Shown: positions 21,964 through 29,762 of the stretch, in pieces
How the letters are laid out: every line of letters begins with the position of its first letter
How positions within the stretch are numbered: the first letter of the stretch is position 1
Assembly (NCBI RefSeq): GCF_020217485.1
Contig: NZ_JAEKMI010000012.1
Span: 1-64,000 of the forward strand
Length of the DNA stretch: 64,000 bases
DNA from: Mycobacterium sp. WUMAC-067
Lineage (GTDB): Bacteria > Actinomycetota > Actinomycetes > Mycobacteriales > Mycobacteriaceae
Reading direction: 5' to 3'
Made by a program: the position numbers and the translations under genes
The notes under the pieces: generated by a model
Told to the model about the DNA's origin: nothing
Seen by the model: the letters and a program-made list of their open reading frames with translations, nothing else
Database searches by the model: none

Positions 21964-23075
21964 CCCAGCACCTCGGCGGGGTCGGTGAACGGCAGGCCGA
22001 GATCGGTGGCCACCTGTTCGGACAGCAACGCGCCGTCGTGCGTCGAAAGGCCTTTGCCCAGAGCGTGATCCGAGTGGCACGCCGCGCGCCAGCCGCGGTC
22101 GGCGAGCGCGAGCACATAGGGCATCGTCGCGTTCGTCAGCGCCACCGTCGACGTCTTGGGCACCGCGCTGGGCATGTTGGCCACGCAGTAGAAGACCGTG
22201 TCGTGCACGACGAAGGTCGGGTCGTCGTGTGTGGTTGGCCGCGAGTCCTCGAAGCAGCCACCCTGGTCGATGGAGATGTCCACCAGTACCGCGCCCGGTT
22301 TCATCTGCGCGACAAGGGAATTCGAGACCAGGCTGGGGGCCTTCGCGCCGGGCCGCAGCACGGCGCCGATCACCAGGTCGGCGCGTTTGACGGTGCCCTC
22401 CAGGTCGTAGGCCGACGAGTAGCGGGTGCGGACCTGTCCGCCGAACTCGGCGTCGAGCAACCGGAGCTTGTTGATGTTGACGTCGAGCACCGAGACCATC
22501 GCCCCCATGCCGCCGGCGACGCGGGCCGCGTTGTAGCCGGCCGTGCCCGCCCCGATCACCACGACGTCGGCCGGCTTGACGCCCGGCACGCCGCCCATCA
22601 GCACGCCGCGCCCGCCGTGGGTGCGCATCAGGTGATACGCCCCCACCTGAGCGGAAAGCCGGCCGGCCACCTCGCTCATCGGCGCCAGCAACGGCAGTGT
22701 GCCGTCGGCGGTTTGGACGGTCTCGTAGGCGATCGACGTCGTTCCGGACGCCAACAACGCGTCGGTGCACGCACGCGACGCGGCCAGATGCAGATAGGTG
22801 AACAGAATCTGGTTGCGCCGCAACAGCTCATACTCGGCCGGCACGGGTTCTTTCACCTTGAGCAGCAGGTCGGCGTCGCCCCAAACCTGTTCGGCGGTAT
22901 CGGCGAGTTGGGCGCCCGCCGCCTTGAACTCGGAGTCGGTGATCGAGGAGCCCTCGCCTGCCCCGGACTCGACGAGCACGTCATGGCCGCGGCGGATCAA
23001 CTCGGCGACACCGGCGGGGGTGATGGCCACGCGAAACTCGTTCGTCTTGGTCTCGGTCGGTACGCCGACTCGCAT
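21960..23075 (-). CDS. ald: L-alanine dehydrogenase
   Basis: 371 aa, identical in length to the M. tuberculosis 40-kDa antigen Ald (Rv2780), which reductively aminates pyruvate (and glyoxylate) with NADH. Visible: MRVGVPTETKTNEFRVA N-terminus, the catalytic KVKEP Lys and HLAAS His regions, and the dinucleotide-binding VVIGAGTAGYNAARVAGGMG. I chose ATG 23075 over an upstream ATG (23096). In M. tuberculosis and M. smegmatis the adjacent Lrp-type gene aldR controls ald; no such gene is adjacent here. Confidence 0.96.
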   Translation of the reverse strand: MRVGVPTETKTNEFRVAITPAGVAELIRRGHDVLVESGAGEGSSITDSEFKAAGAQLADTAEQVWGDADLLLKVKEPVPAEYELLRRNQILFTYLHLAASRACTDALLASGTTSIAYETVQTADGTLPLLAPMSEVAGRLSAQVGAYHLMRTHGGRGVLMGGVPGVKPADVVVIGAGTAGYNAARVAGGMGAMVSVLDVNINKLRLLDAEFGGQVRTRYSSAYDLEGTVKRADLVIGAVLRPGAKAPSLVSNSLVAQMKPGAVLVDISIDQGGCFEDSRPTTHDDPTFVVHDTVFYCVANMPSAVPKTSTVALTNATMPYVLALADRGWRAACHSDHALGKGLSTHDGALLSEQVATDLGLPFTDPAEVLG

Positions 23076-23107
23076 GATCGCCCCTCGTTCGCGCATTCCC
23101 TCTCAAG

Positions 23108-23124
23108 TGTGAAGAAAGTTCACA
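23108..23124. promoter_or_regulatory. inverted repeat upstream of ald, candidate operator
   Basis: TGTGAA-GAAAG-TTCACA is a perfect 6-bp inverted repeat with a 5-bp spacer, 33-49 bp upstream of ald and about 50 bp before the divergent START-like gene. It resembles a CRP site (TGTGA...TCACA) but with a 7-bp rather than 6-bp inner spacing. AldR is another candidate binder. Confidence 0.55.
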
Positions 23125-23161
23125 GGGGCCGCAATCGATGTGCATCGCATCGCGTGCTGGC

Positions 23162-23167
23162 TATGAT
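23162..23167 (+). promoter_or_regulatory. -10 box, leaderless type
   Basis: TATGAT ends 6 nt before the ATG at 23174; no ribosome-binding sequence is seen. Confidence 0.45.
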
Positions 23168-23173
23168 CGGCGG

Positions 23174-23635
23174 ATGACCGACCCGTGCGTTTCGGCCACC
23201 GTGCAGATCGATGCCCGCCCCGACGCGGTGTACCGGCTCATCACCGATCTGCCCACCCTGGCTTCGCTGGCCGAGGAGGCGGTGGCGATGGAATGGCGCA
23301 AGGGTGACGCCGTGCGGCCCGGCGCGGTCTTCACCGGCCACAACGAGAACGGCGGCCGGCGCTGGAGCACCAAATGCACCGTCACCGACGCGGAACCGGG
23401 CCGCCGCTTCGCCTTCGACGTGACCCACACCATCCTTCCGATCGCGCGCTGGCAGTACGACATCGTCGCGGCCGACGGCGGATGCGCGGTCACCGAAAGC
23501 ACCTGGGACCGCAGGCCCGGGTGGTTCCGCAAGGTCGCCGGCAAGGCCACCGGCGTGAGCGATCGGACGGCCGCCAACACCGAGCACATCCGGCTCACCC
23601 TGCAGCGCCTCAAACAGCGCGCCGAAACCGAGTAG
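23174..23635 (+). CDS. SRPBCC-fold (polyketide cyclase/START-like) protein
   Basis: 153 aa. The N-terminus (ATVQIDARPDAVYRLITDLPT) and overall length fit the polyketide_cyc2/SRPBCC family, which binds hydrophobic ligands in a large cavity. The frame is open 12 codons further upstream, but ATG 23174 fits the -10 box and family length. It is followed 24 nt later by a flavin monooxygenase, so the pair may handle the same hydrophobic compound. No specific function can be given. Confidence 0.82.
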   Translation: MTDPCVSATVQIDARPDAVYRLITDLPTLASLAEEAVAMEWRKGDAVRPGAVFTGHNENGGRRWSTKCTVTDAEPGRRFAFDVTHTILPIARWQYDIVAADGGCAVTESTWDRRPGWFRKVAGKATGVSDRTAANTEHIRLTLQRLKQRAETE

Positions 23636-23659
23636 CCCAAGAGCCGCGGGAGTTCTGCC

Positions 23660-25117
23660 ATGACGCGACGCGATCCCGCCGTAGCCGTCGTCGGGGCCGG
23701 CATGTCCGGGTTGTGCGTCGCAATTGCGTTGCTGCGCAGCGGTATTACCGATGTGACCATCTTCGAGAAGGCCGACGAGGTGGGCGGCACCTGGCGGGAC
23801 AACACCTATCCGGGCCTGACCTGCGACATACCGTCACGGGTCTATCAGTACACGTTCGCCACCAACCCGCACTGGACGCACCTGTTCTCGCCCGGCGGCG
23901 AAATCCAGGACTACTTCCGGAATATCGCGGACCGGTTCGGCCTGCGGGACCGCATCCGGTTCGGCACCGAAATCACCGATGCCCGTTTCGAGAACGGCCG
24001 CTGGTCGTTGCGCACCGCCGCCGGCGAACAGTGCGCGGCGGACTTCCTGATCACGGCCACCGGCGTGTTGCATCATCCCCGGATGCCGTCGATCGCCGGC
24101 CTGGACGACTTCGGCGGCCACGTCTTTCACTCGGCGCGCTGGGACCATTCCGTCGAGCTGGCCGGGCGCCGAATCGCGATCGTCGGCAACGGGTCGACGG
24201 GCGTGCAACTCGTCTGCGGCCTGGCCGGCGTGGCGGGCAGGGTCATGCTGTTCCAGCGCACGGCCCAATGGGTGCTCAAGCTGCCCAACCCCCGCTACAC
24301 CAGGTTCACCGGCCTCACCCGCAACCGATTTCCGTGGCTGGACCGGCTGGCGTACCGCGGCTACAGCGTGGTGTTCGACCTCTTCGCGGTGGGGCTGACC
24401 AAGCCCGGCGTGCGCCGAAAGATCATGGGGGCGCTGTGCCGCGCCAGCCTCCGCGAAGTCCGCGATCCCCAACTGCGCCGGGCGCTGACCCCCGATTACA
24501 CGCCGATGTGCAAACGGCTGGTGATGTCGGGCGGCTTCTACCGCGCGATGCAGCGCGACGACGTCGACCTGGTCACCGCCGGCATCGACCACGTGGAGCG
24601 GCGCGGCATCGTGACCGACGACGGCGCCCTGCACGACGCGGACATCATCGTGCTCGCCACCGGATTCGACACCCACGCCTTCTTCCGGCCGATGCGGCTG
24701 GTCGGCCGCGACGGCATCGCCGCCGACGACGTCTGGCGCGACGGGCCGCGGGCGTACCAGACCGTCGCGATGCCGGGCTTTCCCAACTTCTTCATGATGC
24801 TGGGGCCGCACAGCCCGGTGGGCAACCTGGCGCTGACGACCGTCGCCGAATCGCAGGCCGAGCACATCCTGCGGTGGATCCAGCGTTGGCGCCGAGGGGA
24901 ATTCGACACCGTCGAGCCGACGCCCTCGGCGACCGAGCGCTACAACGCGGGGCTGCGCGCCGAGATGCCGAACACCGTGTGGACCACCGGCTGTGACAGC
25001 TGGTACCTCAACAAAGACGGCGTGCCCGAGGTGTGGCCCTTCACGCCGGCCGAACATCGCGCGATGCTGGTCAACACCGATCCGGGATCCTACGACCTGC
25101 GCCCGGTCGCGCCCTGA
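23660..25117 (+). CDS. flavin-containing (Baeyer-Villiger-type) monooxygenase
   Basis: 485 aa. FAD-binding GAGMSGLCVA at residues about 11-20, the second Rossmann motif GNGSTGVQL (about 177), and between them the Baeyer-Villiger fingerprint FGGHVFHSARWDH (FxGxxxHxxxW). GTWRDNTYPGLTCDIPS is typical of mycobacterial FMOs such as EthA and MymA relatives. Class B enzymes use FAD, NADPH and O2 to convert ketones to esters or oxidise heteroatoms. Substrate unknown. Confidence 0.9.
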   Translation: MTRRDPAVAVVGAGMSGLCVAIALLRSGITDVTIFEKADEVGGTWRDNTYPGLTCDIPSRVYQYTFATNPHWTHLFSPGGEIQDYFRNIADRFGLRDRIRFGTEITDARFENGRWSLRTAAGEQCAADFLITATGVLHHPRMPSIAGLDDFGGHVFHSARWDHSVELAGRRIAIVGNGSTGVQLVCGLAGVAGRVMLFQRTAQWVLKLPNPRYTRFTGLTRNRFPWLDRLAYRGYSVVFDLFAVGLTKPGVRRKIMGALCRASLREVRDPQLRRALTPDYTPMCKRLVMSGGFYRAMQRDDVDLVTAGIDHVERRGIVTDDGALHDADIIVLATGFDTHAFFRPMRLVGRDGIAADDVWRDGPRAYQTVAMPGFPNFFMMLGPHSPVGNLALTTVAESQAEHILRWIQRWRRGEFDTVEPTPSATERYNAGLRAEMPNTVWTTGCDSWYLNKDGVPEVWPFTPAEHRAMLVNTDPGSYDLRPVAP

Positions 25118-25159
25118 GGACGCCACAGACACCTGCCGGACAAAACCCGGTACCGGTGG

Positions 25160-25188
25160 TTCCGCATACTTGGTCGCGCAACTATAAT
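25160..25188 (+). promoter_or_regulatory. promoter of the diiron-protein operon
   Basis: A perfect TATAAT at 25183-25188 with a weak -35 (TTCCGC, 25160-25165) at 17-bp spacing. Transcription from about 25195 would give a 35-nt leader that includes a perfect 6-bp hairpin (CGGCGT at 25198-25203, ACGCCG at 25209-25214) just before the G-rich ribosome-binding site. Confidence 0.55.
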
Positions 25189-25229
25189 GGCAGCTCGCGG
25201 CGTCGGAAACGCCGAGGTAGGGGGCAATA

Positions 25230-26138
25230 ATGCTGACCATCGACGACCAGGCGGCAGGTCCGCACGACGCGTCGCTCGACCACGAACGGCTGGTCCTCGA
25301 GGCGCGCGACGTGCACTTCGATTGGGCGACGTTGCCGTTCCACTACGTGCCCGGTGAGCCGTTCTCCACCCACGTTCTCAACGTGCTGCATTTGCTGCTG
25401 CCCGCCGGCGAGGAGTTCTTCGTCGACGTGTTCAAGAAGGCCCTGCCGCTGATCAAAGACGATCAGCTGCGGCTGGACGTCCAGGGGTTCATCGGGCAGG
25501 AGGCGGTGCATTCCCAGGCGCACGCCGACGTGCTCGCCCACTTCGCCGCGCGAGGCATCGACCTGACCCCCTACACCGGCCAGATCAAGTGGCTGTTCGA
25601 CACGCTGCTGGGGCCGCGGCCCCACTGGAGCGAGCGTCGCCGGCAGAGCTGGCTGCTCGAGCAGGTGTCTGTGGTCTCCGCCATCGAGCACTACACCGCC
25701 ATTCTCGGCGAGTGGATCCTGAACTCGCCGGCCCACGACGCGATCGGCACCGATCCGGTGATGCTGGACATGCTGCGCTGGCACGGCGCCGAGGAGGTCG
25801 AGCACAAGGCGGTCGCCTTCGACACCATGAAGCATCTGCGGGCCGGCTACTGGCGGCAGGTCCGCGCCCAGCTGGTCGTGTCGCCCGCCATGCTGCTGTT
25901 GTGGATTCGCGGGGTGCGGTTCCTGTACTCGCTGGATCCCTATCTGCCGCCGCGCACCAAGCCCCGCTGGCGCGACTACTTTGCCGCGGCCCGCCGCGGA
26001 TTGGTGCCCGGGCCGCTGCGATTCGTGCGAGCGATCGGGAACTACTACCGGCCGGGCTTTCACCCCTCGCAGCTCGGCGGGCTGGGGCAGGCCGTCGACT
26101 ACCTGGCCGTCTCACCCGCCGCGCGGGCGTCGCACTGA
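25230..26138 (+). CDS. PF10118-family protein, probable ferritin-like diiron enzyme
   Basis: 302 aa, of the family usually annotated 'predicted metal-dependent hydrolase'. The sequence shows a canonical ferritin-like diiron ligand pattern: Glu62, E91-x-x-H94, Glu153 (in AIEHYTAIL) and E189-x-x-H192. This is the arrangement of diiron oxygenases and RNR R2-type proteins, so oxygenase or desaturase activity is at least as likely as hydrolysis (inference). It leads a tight operon: the next gene starts 3 nt after its stop and the third encodes a ferredoxin-type reductase that could supply electrons. A hydrophobic helix near residues 214-227 hints at membrane association. Confidence 0.8.
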   Translation: MLTIDDQAAGPHDASLDHERLVLEARDVHFDWATLPFHYVPGEPFSTHVLNVLHLLLPAGEEFFVDVFKKALPLIKDDQLRLDVQGFIGQEAVHSQAHADVLAHFAARGIDLTPYTGQIKWLFDTLLGPRPHWSERRRQSWLLEQVSVVSAIEHYTAILGEWILNSPAHDAIGTDPVMLDMLRWHGAEEVEHKAVAFDTMKHLRAGYWRQVRAQLVVSPAMLLLWIRGVRFLYSLDPYLPPRTKPRWRDYFAAARRGLVPGPLRFVRAIGNYYRPGFHPSQLGGLGQAVDYLAVSPAARASH

Positions 26139-26141
26139 CCG

Positions 26142-27893
26142 ATGGGCACCACGTCGAGCGTCACCGCCAGCGACGGCGTTACACTGGCCGTGCACCGCTA
26201 CACCGACATCGACCCGGCATGCCCAACCATCCTGGCGATTCACGGTTTTCCGGACAACCACCACGTCTGGGACGGCGTGGCCCGGGAGTTGGCCGGTAAG
26301 CCCTACAACTTCGTCGCCTACGACGTGCGCGGCGCCGGTGAATCCTCTTCTCCCACACAACGTTCCGGCTACTCCTTCGCACAACTCGTCTCCGACATCG
26401 AGGCGGTGATCGACAGCCTGGGCGTCGGGCGGGTGCACCTGCTGGGCCACGACTGGGGTTCGATCCAGGCGTGGGCGGCGGTCACCGACGACTCGGTGAT
26501 GGGCAAGGTGGCGTCGTTCACGTCGATCTCGGGCCCGCACCTGCAGTACGCCGGGGCGTTTCTGCGGTCCGCGCGCACGCCCCGGGCGGTGGCCCAGGTC
26601 GCCAGGCAGCTGATCTCGTCGGGCTACATCGGTTTCTTCTTGTGCCCGGGAGTGCCCGAGCTGTCGTTTCGCTCGAGGATCGGCGTGAAAGTCATTGAGG
26701 CTCTTGAACGCATCGGCCGCTCGAGCACCCGCAGCCAGCGCCACGAGACCATGCGGTCGGTCAGCGACCATGTCCACGGGCTCAACCTGTACCGGCAAAA
26801 CATGCCCGCGCCCATGCTGGCGCCGGGTCCGCAACTCCCGACGACGACGGTCGCCGTGCAGACCCTGGTTCCGCGACGGGACGTCTTCGTCACACCCGCG
26901 CTGCAGCGCTTCACCGGGGCAATTCCCCACGGCGCCAGGGTGATCGCGATCGAGGGCGGGCACTGGGTCGTGACGTCGCGCCCCGACGTCGTCGCCCGGC
27001 TGACCGCCGAATGGGTCGACCGGGCCGTCGCCGGTGGGCCCGTCGTGGCCGAGGCGCGCGGCGAACGGCGCGACGTGCGCGGCAAACTCGCCCTGGTCAC
27101 CGGCGCCGGCGCCGGAATCGGCAGGGCCACCGCGCTGGAGCTGGCCCGGCACGGCGCCCGCAAGATCATCCTCGCCGACCGTGATCGGGGCGCCGCCAAG
27201 GAAACCGCCGACGCCGTGCGCGCCGCGTGCGCCGAAGCCGCGGTCTACCAGGTCGACGTCAGCGACGAGGACGCGATGAATGAGCTTGCGGCACAAGTGC
27301 GCAACGAGCACGGGGTGGTTGACATCCTGGTGAACAACGCCGGCATCGGAATGGCGGGCCGGTTCCTGGAGACCAGCTCCGCGAATTGGGAAGACATCAT
27401 GGGCGTCAACGTGCACGGCGTCATCTCCGGCAGCCGGGCGTTCGGCGCGCAGATGGTCGAGCGCGGCGAGGGCGGCACGATCATCAACGTGGCCTCGGCG
27501 GCGGCCTACCTGCCGTCGAAATCGATGGTCGCCTACAGCACCACCAAGGCGGCCGTGCTGGCGCTCAGCGAGTCACTGCGCGCCGACTTCGCCGACGAGG
27601 GCATCACCGTCACCGCCGTGTGCCCGGGCTTCGTCAACACGAACATCGCCAAGAGCACGATCTACGCCGGGATGAGCGCCGAGCAGCAGGAGCGGGCGCG
27701 GGGCAAGGCCGACGCCGCCTACCGGCGCCGCAACTTCACCCCCGAGGCGACCGCGAAGGCGATCGTGAAGGCCATCAAGACCGGTCCGGCCGTGCTGCCG
27801 ATCGCCGCCGAATCCAGGATCGGCTACGCGATGCGGCGGATCAGCCCGGGGGCGGTTCGGCTGTTCGCGCGCTTGGACATTCGGCAGACGTAG
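26142..27893 (+). CDS. alpha/beta-hydrolase-SDR fusion (EphD-like)
   Basis: 583 aa with two domains. Residues 1-300 form an epoxide-hydrolase-type alpha/beta hydrolase: HGFPDN oxyanion motif (34-39), nucleophile elbow GHDWGS with Asp104, and a late His (GGHWVV). Residues about 310-575 form a short-chain dehydrogenase: TGAGAGIGRA cofactor motif near 320 and catalytic Tyr465-x3-Lys469. This matches M. tuberculosis EphD (Rv2214c), implicated in epoxy-mycolate processing, but it is probably a paralogue. The fusion could open an epoxide and oxidise the resulting alcohol. Second gene of the operon. Confidence 0.88.
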   Translation: MGTTSSVTASDGVTLAVHRYTDIDPACPTILAIHGFPDNHHVWDGVARELAGKPYNFVAYDVRGAGESSSPTQRSGYSFAQLVSDIEAVIDSLGVGRVHLLGHDWGSIQAWAAVTDDSVMGKVASFTSISGPHLQYAGAFLRSARTPRAVAQVARQLISSGYIGFFLCPGVPELSFRSRIGVKVIEALERIGRSSTRSQRHETMRSVSDHVHGLNLYRQNMPAPMLAPGPQLPTTTVAVQTLVPRRDVFVTPALQRFTGAIPHGARVIAIEGGHWVVTSRPDVVARLTAEWVDRAVAGGPVVAEARGERRDVRGKLALVTGAGAGIGRATALELARHGARKIILADRDRGAAKETADAVRAACAEAAVYQVDVSDEDAMNELAAQVRNEHGVVDILVNNAGIGMAGRFLETSSANWEDIMGVNVHGVISGSRAFGAQMVERGEGGTIINVASAAAYLPSKSMVAYSTTKAAVLALSESLRADFADEGITVTAVCPGFVNTNIAKSTIYAGMSAEQQERARGKADAAYRRRNFTPEATAKAIVKAIKTGPAVLPIAAESRIGYAMRRISPGAVRLFARLDIRQT

Positions 27894-27901
27894 GGGGACC
27901 G

Positions 27902-28978
27902 GTGCCGGAAAGCATCTGGGCCAGCCGGCCCGCCGACCTGTACGGCCGGCGCGACCACGACCGCTTCGGGTCGCTGCTGTGGGGCATCCGTGCGGTGTTC
28001 GAGGGATTCGCCTCGGTGTCGCGGTGGCAGCCGTCGCGGGTGAAGCCGGTGCAGCGCACGCTGACCGCGGTCGTGACCAAACGCGAGCTCGTCGCGCCCG
28101 ACGTCGTCGTGCTGACGTTGGCCGACCCCGACGGCGGGCTGCTGCCCTCCTGGACGCCCGGCGGGCACATCGACGTCCTGTTGCCCTCGGGCCGGCGCCG
28201 GCAGTACTCGCTGTGCGGTCCTCCCGGGCGGCGCACCGACTACCGCATCGCGGTGCGCCGGATCGCCGACGGCGGCGGCGGATCCATCGAGATGCACGAG
28301 GCTTTCGGCGTGGGGGACACGTGTGAGTTCGAAGGCCCGCGCAATGCGTTCTATCTCGGCACGGCCGAGCGCGACGTGTTGTTCGTCATCGGCGGCATCG
28401 GGGTGACGCCCATCCTGCCGATGATCCGCGCCGCCGCACAGCGCGGGATCGATTGGCGCGCAATCTATACCGGGCACAGCCGCGAATACATGCCCTTGCT
28501 CGACGAGGTGGTGTCGGTGGCCCCGGAACGGGTCACGGTGTGGGCCGACGACGAGCACGGCCGCTTCCCGGCCGTGGCGGAGCTGCTGGCCGGCGCCGGC
28601 CCGGCCACCGCCGTCTACGTGTGCGGGCCGAGCGCCATGCTCGAAGCCGTCCGGGTCGCCCGCGACCAACATGCCGGCGCGCCATTGCATTACGAGCGGT
28701 TCAGCCCGGCGCCGATCATCGACGGAGCTCCGTTCGAACTCGAGCTCGCGCGATCACGCCAGGTGCTCGCGGTGCCGGCCAATCGCACGGCGCTGGACGT
28801 CATGCTCGACCGCGACCCGACGACCCCCTATTCGTGCCGGCAGGGATTCTGCGGCACGTGCCGGGTCAAAGTGCTTGCCGGACAGGTGGATCACCGCGGG
28901 CGTGCCGCGCCCGGCGACGACGGCATGCTGGTGTGCGTCTCGCGGACCGCCGGCGGGCGCGTCGTCATCGACGCCTGA
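27902..28978 (+). CDS. PDR/VanB-type ferredoxin reductase
   Basis: 358 aa from the GTG at 27902. Domain order: a ~60-residue N-terminal extension, an FMN/FAD-binding barrel (RRQYSLCGPP), an NAD-binding domain (GGIGVTPILPM and YVCGPSAML), and a C-terminal plant-type [2Fe-2S] domain with Cys312, Cys317, Cys320 in CRQGFCGTCRV plus a later Cys (LVCVSR). Such single-chain reductases pass NAD(P)H electrons to oxygenases. Its position as third gene makes the PF10118 diiron protein its likely partner. Confidence 0.9.
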   Translation: MPESIWASRPADLYGRRDHDRFGSLLWGIRAVFEGFASVSRWQPSRVKPVQRTLTAVVTKRELVAPDVVVLTLADPDGGLLPSWTPGGHIDVLLPSGRRRQYSLCGPPGRRTDYRIAVRRIADGGGGSIEMHEAFGVGDTCEFEGPRNAFYLGTAERDVLFVIGGIGVTPILPMIRAAAQRGIDWRAIYTGHSREYMPLLDEVVSVAPERVTVWADDEHGRFPAVAELLAGAGPATAVYVCGPSAMLEAVRVARDQHAGAPLHYERFSPAPIIDGAPFELELARSRQVLAVPANRTALDVMLDRDPTTPYSCRQGFCGTCRVKVLAGQVDHRGRAAPGDDGMLVCVSRTAGGRVVIDA

Positions 28979-28983
28979 GCCGG

Positions 28984-29634
28984 TTACGGCCGGGACGGCT
29001 CCAGGTAGGCGGCCAACGCGTTGGTCAGGCCCCGGCGCGCCATGTCGAGGTCGGCGTAGGAGCCTAGCTGGCGTTCCGACACCAGGCCGCGCATCGCGCC
29101 GGGAATCAGGGCGGCCACCTCGCGGACCCGGTCCGGGTCGACGGCCAGACCGGCGAACGCCTGCTGGCAGGTCTCCAGCCAGCTCTTGCCCCAGGAAAAC
29201 AGCTCGGCGGCGGTGCGTGGGTAGAGGCGTTCGAGCTCGCCGGGATCGCGCGGCAGCGCGGCGCGCAGGTTCTCGATGGCGCGCGAATCCGCCGACGCCA
29301 GGCCGGTGTAGAGGGTGTCGATGATGGCGCCGACGCGTTCCCGCAGCGGCGCCTCCGTCGAGATCGGGGCCGACAGCGTCGAGAACGTCACGGCGCGCCG
29401 CTCGGCGGTGCGGTGCAGCACCGCGGCCCAGAACCCGTCGGTGTCGCCGAACTGGTACTGCACCGCGCCCCAGGTGGCGCCGATGTCCTTGGCGATGCGG
29501 TTGGCCGACACCGAGCCCGGCTCGCCGGAGGCCAGGCAGCGCAGCGCGGCCTCGAGCATGCTTTCGCGAGTCGCATGTCCACGCCGGTTCGGGCGGCGGC
29601 CCGCGATCCCGGCTCCGCTGCGTGCGCGTGTCAT
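28984..29634 (-). CDS. TetR-family transcriptional regulator
   Basis: 216 aa. N-terminal TetR helix-turn-helix (residues about 20-66, ESMLEAALRCLASGEPGSVS and ANRIAKDIGATWGAVQYQFG split across the fold) and a ligand-binding C-terminal domain. It is divergent from the Rieske/DapB-like pair across 120 bp and convergent with the ferredoxin reductase gene (5 nt apart). The likely target is the divergent promoter. Confidence 0.9.
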   Translation of the reverse strand: MTRARSGAGIAGRRPNRRGHATRESMLEAALRCLASGEPGSVSANRIAKDIGATWGAVQYQFGDTDGFWAAVLHRTAERRAVTFSTLSAPISTEAPLRERVGAIIDTLYTGLASADSRAIENLRAALPRDPGELERLYPRTAAELFSWGKSWLETCQQAFAGLAVDPDRVREVAALIPGAMRGLVSERQLGSYADLDMARRGLTNALAAYLEPSRP

Positions 29635-29689
29635 TGGGCGATCTTATCCACTCCGGCCGGGCGGGATGAGTAGTTTCATAGAGGGTACT

Positions 29690-29717
29690 TTGATATTTTG
29701 GTGTTGCGGCCTATATT
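29690..29717 (+). promoter_or_regulatory. promoter of the Rieske oxygenase gene
   Basis: TTGATA (-35) and TATATT (-10) with a 16-bp spacer in an AT-rich stretch that stands out from the GC-rich surroundings. Transcription would start near 29724. Operator half-sites for the divergent TetR protein are not obvious. Confidence 0.6.
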
Positions 29718-29741
29718 CGTAACCCGAGGGAGGGCAGTCAT

Positions 29742-29762
29742 ATGGCAGGACGCGATGGCTAA
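29742..29762 (+). CDS. possible six-codon leader peptide (uORF)
   Basis: ATG GCA GGA CGC GAT GGC TAA is preceded by a strong GAGGGAGG Shine-Dalgarno, and the main gene's ATG (29755) lies inside it in another frame. It could couple or throttle translation of the Rieske gene. Speculative; peptide MAGRDG. Confidence 0.3.
   Translation: MAGRDG

Noticed and set aside
20842..22770. 642-residue minus-strand frame opposite the nitronate monooxygenase and part of ald
   Set aside because: It is out of frame with ald and has no family sequence; real genes account for the region.
23108..23124. Calling the repeat before ald a CRP site
   Set aside because: The half-sites match, but the inner spacing is 7 instead of 6 bp, so it is reported only as a candidate operator.
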